From the NCBI GenBank assembly GCA_030649445.1, contig JAUSKR010000047.1, forward strand, positions 1 through 11,227: 11,227 bases of DNA, read 5' to 3'. The notes below the pieces were generated by a model. The model was not told the DNA's origin, did not search any database, and saw nothing but the letters and a program-made list of their open reading frames with translations. Origin of the DNA: a bacterium. Its GTDB lineage: Bacteria; Patescibacteriota; UBA1384; XYA2-FULL-43-10; 1-14-0-10-43-13. A program made the translations under genes and the position numbers. Shown piece after piece: positions 6,115-11,227 of the stretch (positions within the stretch are counted from its first letter, which is position 1; every line of letters starts with the position of its first letter).

Positions 6115-6182
6115 TGTCATCCTGAGCCAATGTAGCTTGGAGGCGAAGGATCTCAGAGATTCTTCGTTGCCTCAGAATGACA
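6115..6182. repeat. 68-bp fold-back element, TGTCAT...ATGACA ends
   Basis: TGTCATCCTGAG (6115-6126) faces CTCAGAATGACA (6171-6182), an inverted repeat with one mismatch. Inside, CGAAGGATCT (6144-6153) and AGATTCTTCG (6157-6166) form a 10-bp stem with one G-T pair and a 3-nt loop. The element starts one base after the yebC stop codon. The TGTCATCCTGAG...GGATCTC type is a widely dispersed intergenic repeat. It has no T-run after the stem, so termination is doubtful; transcript protection at the yebC 3' end is possible. Confidence 0.7.
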
Positions 6183-6250
6183 CTTCGATCCGAATTGTGC
6201 AACAGTGGTATTCAAATGCAAATTTGTAATATTGACTAGAGCTAAATTAA

Positions 6251-6844
6251 ATGACAAATCTAGAATTTAGTGATCATGAACCGACTGAAAAGACTTTAAT
6301 CTCTCAAGTTGAGCCGATGGGAGGAGGTTTCGGGTATTCTTTAACGTCTGAACTAATTGATCAGATGATTGAAGAGCCGGTGCGTCCAGCGTGCCACATT
6401 CTTTATGATAAAAATATTCAGACATTCGACAGTGGTGCGAATCTGAAGTTCAACACTGCATATATTGCCATTGTCTGGGACACCCTTTCTGAAGAAAATC
6501 GTGAGATCGCAAGGGTGCTCGGGTTTGAGCCAGAACTTACCGGTGCTAGTCGAGATGTTACTGTAGAAACCTTCCTGATTGAAAAGCCGATCGATGATAG
6601 CATGACAATCAGCGAAGTTGCAGACTTTTTTAATTCCATCGCAGAAAAGTTTCAACCACAGGCTCCTGATTGGCTGCCGCATCACACGATTGATGAGATG
6701 GAAGGGGTGTTTGGCTATAGCAGAAACGATCCCACCGATGAAGCTGAACTTGTCGAGTTATGTGACCAAACAACCGGTTTCTATTATGAAGAACCTGAAC
6801 ATCTACAGAAAGTGCAAGCATGGAGAGAGCAGGATAAACGATGA
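6251..6844 (+). CDS. Acidic hypothetical protein, 197 aa, coupled to ruvC
   Basis: I do not recognise this protein. It is strongly acidic and soluble, without signal peptide or membrane segment. Two stretches look alike: GGGFGYSLTSELIDQMIEEP (24-43) and EGVFGYS (151-157) followed by an acidic run ending FYYEEP (177-182), which may be a weak internal repeat. A hydrophobic strand YIAIVWDTLS (71-80) and the helix-like REIARVLGF (84-92) suggest a folded alpha/beta core. Its TGA stop overlaps the ruvC ATG (ATGA, 6841-6844), so translation of the two is coupled and they are probably expressed together. This suggests, but does not show, a link to recombination or to the yebC-ruvC unit. The start at 6251 has only a weak ribosome site. 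The overlap and the clean open frame make the coding call reliable. Confidence 0.75.
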   Translation: MTNLEFSDHEPTEKTLISQVEPMGGGFGYSLTSELIDQMIEEPVRPACHILYDKNIQTFDSGANLKFNTAYIAIVWDTLSEENREIARVLGFEPELTGASRDVTVETFLIEKPIDDSMTISEVADFFNSIAEKFQPQAPDWLPHHTIDEMEGVFGYSRNDPTDEAELVELCDQTTGFYYEEPEHLQKVQAWREQDKR

Positions 6845-7326
6845 TAAAAATTCTCGGAATAGATCCCGGTACTGGCATCATGGGTTGGGGCTTGATTGAA
6901 ATGAACACAGGCAAGATTAAACCGCTCAAATACGGCTGCATCCGAACCAAGCCGAACACGCCGCAGCCGGAGCGACTGGCGCATATTTTCGATTCGCTTT
7001 CTGTTATAATTGAAAATAATCAGCCGGACGAAGTGGCGATTGAACAGCTGTTCTTTTTCAAGAACCAAAAGACAATTATTTCAGTCGCCGAAGCTCGGGG
7101 AGTTGCCATTGTAGCCGCCAAAAAGTTTAGTTTGCCGGTTTTTGAATACACCCCACTTCAGGTCAAGCAAGCATTAACTGGCTATGGCCGAGCTGATAAA
7201 AAACAGATGCAGGAAATGGTTCGGGTCAGCTGTCGTCTCAAGGATTGTCCCAAGCCCGATGATGCGGCTGATGCTCTGGCAATTGCGATATGCCATGGAC
7301 AGACGAATCGGCTGATAGCCGATTAA
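6841..7326 (+). CDS. ruvC: RuvC, Holliday junction resolvase
   Basis: RuvC is the dimeric, metal-dependent endonuclease that cuts Holliday junctions symmetrically at the end of homologous recombination, normally together with the RuvAB branch-migration motor. The 161-aa protein has the family's usual size and its four acidic catalytic residues: D8 in GIDPGTG (6-12), E68 in AIEQLFF (66-72), and D141 and D144 in KPDDAADALA (138-147). FFKNQKT (72-78) and AEARG (83-87) are further family blocks, and FEYTPLQVKQALTGYGRADK (101-120) is the typical junction-binding region. ruvA and ruvB are not in the window. The start overlaps the stop of the 197-aa gene by four bases, and TAA ends it just before the fold-back at 7334-7456. 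Confidence 0.96.
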   Translation: MIKILGIDPGTGIMGWGLIEMNTGKIKPLKYGCIRTKPNTPQPERLAHIFDSLSVIIENNQPDEVAIEQLFFFKNQKTIISVAEARGVAIVAAKKFSLPVFEYTPLQVKQALTGYGRADKKQMQEMVRVSCRLKDCPKPDDAADALAIAICHGQTNRLIAD

Positions 7327-7333
7327 TTTGGAA

Positions 7334-7456
7334 AAGATACAAGATACAAGAAACAAATAAATCTCAATATCCAACATTCAAAATATCAAATATTTGAAAT
7401 TTGAAACTTTGTAATTTGAATAATGTTTGTATCTTGCAACTTGTTTCTTGTATCTT
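7334..7456. repeat. 123-bp fold-back with exact 16-bp arms, ruvC-galT gap
   Basis: AAGATACAAGAAACAA (7341-7356) and TTGTTTCTTGTATCTT (7441-7456) are exact inverted repeats. The left arm is preceded by an extra AAGATAC copy (7334-7340), and the right side contains a second TTGTATCTTGCAA (7428-7440), so both sides hold a short direct repeat of GATACAAG/CTTGTATC. The A+T-rich centre has the nested inverted pieces CATTCAAA/TTTGAATAATG and the palindrome CAAATATTTG (7387-7396). It fills most of the 167-nt gap between ruvC and galT and is unrelated in sequence to the TGTCAT elements. It may be a small non-autonomous mobile element or act as a transcription barrier. No convincing promoter for galT was found in the gap. 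Confidence 0.75.
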
Positions 7457-7493
7457 CAATCATCCCACATTTTGATTATTTGAAAGGAGGGTT

Positions 7494-8489
7494 ATGCCTG
7501 AATTACGCCAAAATATTATCACTGGTGACTGGGTTGTCATCGCACCGGAACGGGCGAAGCGGCCGCAAGATTTTATTATTCCAAAAAGTGTCAAGGTTTC
7601 TGACAAAACCAAATGTCCATTTTGTGTCGATTCCGAAGGTTTTAAAGCAAATAAAAAAAACATGAAGGCGGATCATAAGGATATTTATGTCATCGAAAAC
7701 CGCTATCCGGCTTTTGTCGAAGACGAGTCAAAAAAGTCTATCCGCAGTTTCTATCCCGAAAAAGGCTTTTACCGAGCTAGGGCTTCAGTCGGCGATCATG
7801 AAGTTGTTGTCATCAAGGATCACGATTTAAATCTTTTATCCTTTCCAAAACCACTGCTGGACAACTTATTTGAGATTATGCGTGAACGATATATCTGGAT
7901 CAAAGAGCACGAAAAAGTTGTCTCGATCATGCCGATTTACAATCACGGCGCTGAGTCTGGTGCTTCGATTGACCACCCGCACGCTCAGATTTTTGCTTCT
8001 GGCATCATCTCAAATACAGTCGGCCAGGAAATTGACGGCGCTGATACTTATTATGGTGTCAATGGCGCTTGTATCTACTGCGATATTATTAACCATGAAT
8101 TAAAAGAAAAAATCCGGGTCATTGCTGAGAACGATAATTTTGTCGCTATCGAATTTTACGCCTCTCGTTTTCCTTTCGAGACCTGGATTTTACCCAAGAA
8201 TCATCAGAGCCAGTTTGAAGAAACGACGAAGCAAAACATGCTGCTCTTTTCTGAGATCGTTTTTGAATCTCTGGCCATGCTCAACAAAACACTTGACAAT
8301 CCACCTCTAAACTTCTATATTCATACACTACCAGTTATTCATAAAGATTCTGCTTCGTATCATTGGCACATGGAAATACTTCCCAGGTTGTCAACTTTTG
8401 GCGGTTTCGAATTGGGCAGTGAAATCATCATCAACGTCATGCCACCGGAAGAAGCGGCGCATTATTTAAAAAGCCCGAAAAGGGACTAA
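7494..8489 (+). CDS. galT: Galactose-1-phosphate uridylyltransferase family protein (GalT-like)
   Basis: GalT enzymes exchange UMP between UDP-glucose and galactose-1-phosphate (Leloir pathway) through a uridylyl-histidine intermediate; related enzymes act on other nucleotide sugars. The 331-aa protein has the tandem HIT-type fold. Visible motifs are RQNIITGDWVVIAPERAKRP (5-24), the zinc pair C41-x2-C44 (CPFC), the active site HPHAQ (161-165) with H163 as the expected nucleophile, and H110 and H161 as probable remaining zinc ligands. The second half has FPFETWILPK (226-235), FYIHTLP (274-280) and the metal-type YHWHMEI (289-295). An extra C193-x2-C196 pair is present. The start is preceded by AAGGAGG, strong but close to the ATG. 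The gene is followed after 3 nt by a glycosyltransferase, which suggests sugar-nucleotide supply for glycan assembly. Exact substrate is uncertain. Confidence 0.88.
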   Translation: MPELRQNIITGDWVVIAPERAKRPQDFIIPKSVKVSDKTKCPFCVDSEGFKANKKNMKADHKDIYVIENRYPAFVEDESKKSIRSFYPEKGFYRARASVGDHEVVVIKDHDLNLLSFPKPLLDNLFEIMRERYIWIKEHEKVVSIMPIYNHGAESGASIDHPHAQIFASGIISNTVGQEIDGADTYYGVNGACIYCDIINHELKEKIRVIAENDNFVAIEFYASRFPFETWILPKNHQSQFEETTKQNMLLFSEIVFESLAMLNKTLDNPPLNFYIHTLPVIHKDSASYHWHMEILPRLSTFGGFELGSEIIINVMPPEEAAHYLKSPKRD

Positions 8490-8492
8490 ATT

Positions 8493-9755
8493 ATGAAAAT
8501 ACTACAGCTTCTCTGTTTCCCACTCTATGGATCGGGAAGCGGAACTTATGCTAGAAAATTATGTGAAAAAATGGCACAAGCCGGTGACACAGCTGGCATA
8601 GTCACCCCTGACCATCGACCAATTAAAGGTGTGAAGATTTTTGAAGTGGAGCTGCCTTTCTTTGCTGCGTTCACCGGTCATTCTGAGCATCCAAACTGTA
8701 AAAGATATGCAGATCTAACAGCGGCAGAAATTACCGAATTAATGACGGCTTTCTACAAAACGACACTCGAAGCGGTCGAAAAGTTTAAGCCTGATATAAT
8801 TTTTGTCCACCACGCATCTTTTTTTGTTTGGATCGCGAACTACCTGCGAGTTGTCTACAGTATTCCATTCATTGTAATAGAACACGGCACCGGAATTTTG
8901 AACTCAACCCTTGATCGGCGCTATTTACCGCTGACAAAAGATGGACTTCGGAGAGCAGACAGCATAATCTGTGTTTCGGGCGATACCAAGAAGTGGTTTT
9001 TCAAGGTCTATGGCAGAAAACAGCAAAACAAGGTGAAGGTTATTCCGGGCGGAGTTGATCTTGAACTTTATAATCATTTAACTCTGGTGAAAACAATTAA
9101 CAAAAAATATCATCTTGAAAACAAAAAAGTTGTTATCTTCGTCGGGAAATTGACGACAAGAAAAGGAGTAATTTATCTACTTAAAGCCGCTCCAATGATT
9201 AAGGCCGAGATTTTTATTCTAGGCAGTGGTGATGAAAAAGAAAATCTGGAAAAATATATTGCTGACAATGAGATCAAAAACGTCCACATGCTTGGTTATT
9301 TTGGTAGCGACTTTGTCAAAGAACTGAAGGAATTTTATTGCCGGGCCGATGTCTTGGTTATCCCTTCAATTTGGGACGAGCCACTCGGACTAGTCGTTTT
9401 GGAAGCGATGGCGTCAGGCACGCCGGTTGTCGGCAGTAAAAAAGGCGGTATCCCTCTTGCCGTCAAAGATCGGCAAAATGGTCTTTTGGTTCGAGCTAGA
9501 AGCGCTAAAGCAATCAGTGAAGCTGTTAATAAAATTCTCAAAAATCCTGCACTTCATGACAAAATGGCCGAAGCTGCCCGCAAAACCGTCGAAGAGAAGT
9601 TCAGCTGGACTTTGATCGCTTCCCGTTTTGAAAAACTAGCCAAAACAATTATTGAAACCAATAATTCAAAAACTAAAAACAAGAAGAAGTTTTCAGCGTC
9701 CGATATTAAGCGGGGCAAAAAAGAGCTAAAGGGACGGATTGTTGATTATCGTTAA
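8493..9755 (+). CDS. Glycosyltransferase, GT4 family (GT-B fold)
   Basis: The 420-aa protein is a retaining sugar-nucleotide-dependent glycosyltransferase of the cytoplasmic face. The N-terminal acceptor domain (about 1-195) opens with MKILQLLCFPLYGSGSGTYA (1-20), the usual first strand and glycine loop, and has IEHGTG (129-134) and ICVSGDTK (159-166). The C-terminal donor domain (about 210-385) has VGKLTTRKG (217-225) for phosphate binding, PSIWDEPLGLVVLEAMASG (291-309), containing the E-x7-E motif (E296, E304), and the closing TPVVGSKKGG (310-319). The last 30 residues (about 390-420) are very rich in Lys and look like a loose basic tail that could touch membrane lipid or RNA. AAGGGA lies 8 nt before the ATG, overlapping the end of galT, so the two are one transcript. 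Donor and acceptor cannot be deduced. Confidence 0.93.
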   Translation: MKILQLLCFPLYGSGSGTYARKLCEKMAQAGDTAGIVTPDHRPIKGVKIFEVELPFFAAFTGHSEHPNCKRYADLTAAEITELMTAFYKTTLEAVEKFKPDIIFVHHASFFVWIANYLRVVYSIPFIVIEHGTGILNSTLDRRYLPLTKDGLRRADSIICVSGDTKKWFFKVYGRKQQNKVKVIPGGVDLELYNHLTLVKTINKKYHLENKKVVIFVGKLTTRKGVIYLLKAAPMIKAEIFILGSGDEKENLEKYIADNEIKNVHMLGYFGSDFVKELKEFYCRADVLVIPSIWDEPLGLVVLEAMASGTPVVGSKKGGIPLAVKDRQNGLLVRARSAKAISEAVNKILKNPALHDKMAEAARKTVEEKFSWTLIASRFEKLAKTIIETNNSKTKNKKKFSASDIKRGKKELKGRIVDYR

Positions 9756-9794
9756 TCCGGATATTTTTGATCAGGGTTAGTTTGGAGAGGACAA

Positions 9795-10931
9795 ATGAGT
9801 GAAATTGAAGGAGAACAGTTCGGTCATGAGACTATCTGGCAAACAACCGATGGAAATTTTGAATTGTATACACCGACCAGCGGCACAATTTTAAGATCAG
9901 AAGGCACCAATTTGGCCATCAAAAAAACCGGTGAATTTGATTGGCAAAAGGCAGACCCTGAAGATCTTGTTGAGGCAGCGACTCTCTCTCTGGGTGCTGC
10001 CAAATTGTTGACTGAAAGTGGTCGCATGCCTGATTTTTGGAGTAATATTCACCTCAACTCGAGGGCCGGGACGACAGACCATTTAAACGTTTTTGGTCGT
10101 AATCCCACCTCAAAAAGTGGCTGGGGCAAACCAGTAAACATCGTTGCTGATATTACTGTCGGGGAGGAGCAAAGTATAACAGCTGACCAAGCTGATTTAG
10201 TCCGTCGTTATATGCCATATTGGGAACGTCTAGCTAACAATTTGAAAATAGACACGGCAGGATCATCATCAATAGACCAGTCAACAGAAGAATTTCAAGG
10301 ACTCGTAGAACACTACGAGACTAGGGCAAATGGTGGGGAGAAACTAGTTTGGGCAAATGAAAAATTTGTAATTGTAATTGTTATGAAGCCGCATTTAAAT
10401 GGCCTCCATCTTGTAATCCACCCCCGGGGCGACTATTGGCGAGAGAGAGGAAAATTTAGAAGACCATGGCAGCAAAGTGATCCCGGTGAACTAGATCACA
10501 TCATAGCTTTCGACGAGGCCTTAATAATACTAAGACAAGCGCTAGATGCAATCAATGAAGCCAATTTATCTCTTCACAACCCGGAAATTCATTTTAGCGG
10601 AAATTGGGCTCCCGACTTACAATCTCTGGAAGACGGCGGTAAGTTAGACACTAGCTATGCTGAATCAGGAGATCCACAGGAGCTTAGGACCGAAAAAAGA
10701 AGACATTTTATTGGTGAGCCGGGTCAGTTTGAGACCGCGGTTCATGGCCACCTCTATATGACTGCCAATCCGGCGCAGTATGTGTCATTACCAGAACGAC
10801 CAGAGAACGAAGTGCCAGAACAGTGGGTAGGGATCGAGCCACCTAGTTTGGAATTAATTAATCGAGTCACAGAAGTGATTCGGGGAAGAGTTTCTGGATG
10901 CAACCTAAGGTCAAGGAAGGAGGCAGAATGA
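9795..10931 (+). CDS. Unrecognised 378-aa protein, probable divergent tandem HIT-like protein
   Basis: I do not recognise a named family. By eye, two halves each show the HIT plan of strands, a helix, then a His-rich strand. Half 1 (about 20-122) has NLAIKKTG (39-46), a helix (55-76) and NIHLNSRAGTTDHLNVFGR (84-102), close to the HIT pattern N..AGQ.V.HLH.H but with Asn for the second His (H96, N98). Half 2 (about 180-330) has PHLNGLHLVIHPR (199-211), a helix (237-256), PEIHFSG (263-269) and VHGHLYMTANP (316-326). Such tandem HIT halves are the architecture of GalT, whose gene lies two genes upstream. An Asp/Glu/Ser-rich stretch (about 122-170) joins the halves. GGAGAGG precedes the ATG by 4 nt. 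Its TGA overlaps the ATG of the next glycosyltransferase. A nucleotide-sugar or nucleotidyl-transfer role is inference only. Confidence 0.7.
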   Translation: MSEIEGEQFGHETIWQTTDGNFELYTPTSGTILRSEGTNLAIKKTGEFDWQKADPEDLVEAATLSLGAAKLLTESGRMPDFWSNIHLNSRAGTTDHLNVFGRNPTSKSGWGKPVNIVADITVGEEQSITADQADLVRRYMPYWERLANNLKIDTAGSSSIDQSTEEFQGLVEHYETRANGGEKLVWANEKFVIVIVMKPHLNGLHLVIHPRGDYWRERGKFRRPWQQSDPGELDHIIAFDEALIILRQALDAINEANLSLHNPEIHFSGNWAPDLQSLEDGGKLDTSYAESGDPQELRTEKRRHFIGEPGQFETAVHGHLYMTANPAQYVSLPERPENEVPEQWVGIEPPSLELINRVTEVIRGRVSGCNLRSRKEAE

Positions 10932-11227
10932 AAATATTGGTCATTATTCCACCATTTGCACCTATTCCCACAATTGGACAAGGTGGCACGGAGAGAATTG
11001 CCGAAGGAACAATAAATGAACTCTTAAAGCGCGGTCACAGCGTTACTTTAATCGGTTGCGGAGACTGTCAGACTAAAGCTGAATTTGTCCAAATTTTTTC
11101 TAAAACGATTAGCGAGCAGAAATTTGATCCCGCTCTAACTGAAGCATCACGTCCGCTTCAAATAGAAACTGCCTATATCACAATCGTGATGAAATATTTA
11201 ACTGATCATGACGGGGAATATGATCTG
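10928..11227 (+). CDS. Glycosyltransferase, GT4-like, N-terminal fragment cut by window end
   Basis: The first 100 residues of an open frame run off the window. MKILVIIPPFAP (1-12) followed by GQGGTERIAEGTINELLKRG (18-37) and HSVTLIGCGD (38-47) is the standard opening of GT-B glycosyltransferases of family 4: first Rossmann strand, glycine loop with the GG-ER pattern, acceptor-side helix and the GH.VT second strand. The donor domain with the E-x7-E motif is not visible, so the class is inferred from the N-terminus alone. The start is supported by AAGGAGG (10917-10923), 4 nt upstream, and by the four-base ATGA overlap with the preceding gene, which indicates translational coupling. It is the second glycosyltransferase of the operon. 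Confidence 0.8.
   Translation, partial: MKILVIIPPFAPIPTIGQGGTERIAEGTINELLKRGHSVTLIGCGDCQTKAEFVQIFSKTISEQKFDPALTEASRPLQIETAYITIVMKYLTDHDGEYDL

Noticed and set aside
7394..7422. TTGAAA-N17-TGAATA as galT promoter
   Set aside because: The -10 hexamer is poor and lies within the A+T-rich core of the fold-back.
1..11227. CRISPR array, tRNA, rRNA, transposase or phage genes
   Set aside because: No evenly spaced direct repeats, cloverleaf-type sequence, or recognisable mobility protein was found.

Overview
The window looks like a chromosomal piece of a streamlined, uncultivated bacterium, most likely a Patescibacteria/CPR lineage; this is an inference. The evidence is short, tightly packed genes of moderate to low G+C, frequent absence of clear Shine-Dalgarno sites, TTG and GTG starts, ComEC encoded in two pieces, a yebC-x-ruvC arrangement, and many short fold-back repeats in the gaps. 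TGA serves as a stop (the 197-aa and 378-aa genes), so the code is standard code 11 and not the TGA-glycine code of Gracilibacteria/Absconditabacteria.

Left part (1-2670), all leftward. A strong promoter with a perfect 24-bp operator-like palindrome sits at the edge and fires out of the window. Next comes a G+C-rich 240-aa protein of unknown function with its own consensus promoter and terminator, then a geranylgeranyl-reductase-like FAD oxidoreductase, and then grpE, which is not accompanied by dnaK or dnaJ here.

Middle part (2671-7326), all rightward. The DNA-uptake channel ComEC appears as two adjacent reading frames (486-aa membrane part, 288-aa metallo-beta-lactamase part) whose junction is a one-base frame change. 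After a 40-bp perfect palindrome comes yebC with a good sigma70 promoter. An acidic 197-aa unknown gene follows and overlaps the start of ruvC by four bases.

Right part (7327-11227), all rightward. After a 123-bp fold-back comes a closely packed set: galT-like nucleotidyltransferase, GT4 glycosyltransferase, a 378-aa protein that I read as a divergent tandem HIT-like protein, and the start of a second GT4-type glycosyltransferase cut by the window end. Spacings of 3, 39 and -4 nt indicate one operon, probably for nucleotide-sugar handling and surface glycan assembly.

The gaps carry at least three TGTCAT...ATGACA fold-back elements plus two unrelated inverted repeats. The points most worth a second look are the ComEC junction, the 378-aa HIT-like protein, the operator at the left edge and the repeat family. 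I see no CRISPR array, tRNA, rRNA, transposase or prophage gene, and no gene-free stretch longer than about 230 bases.
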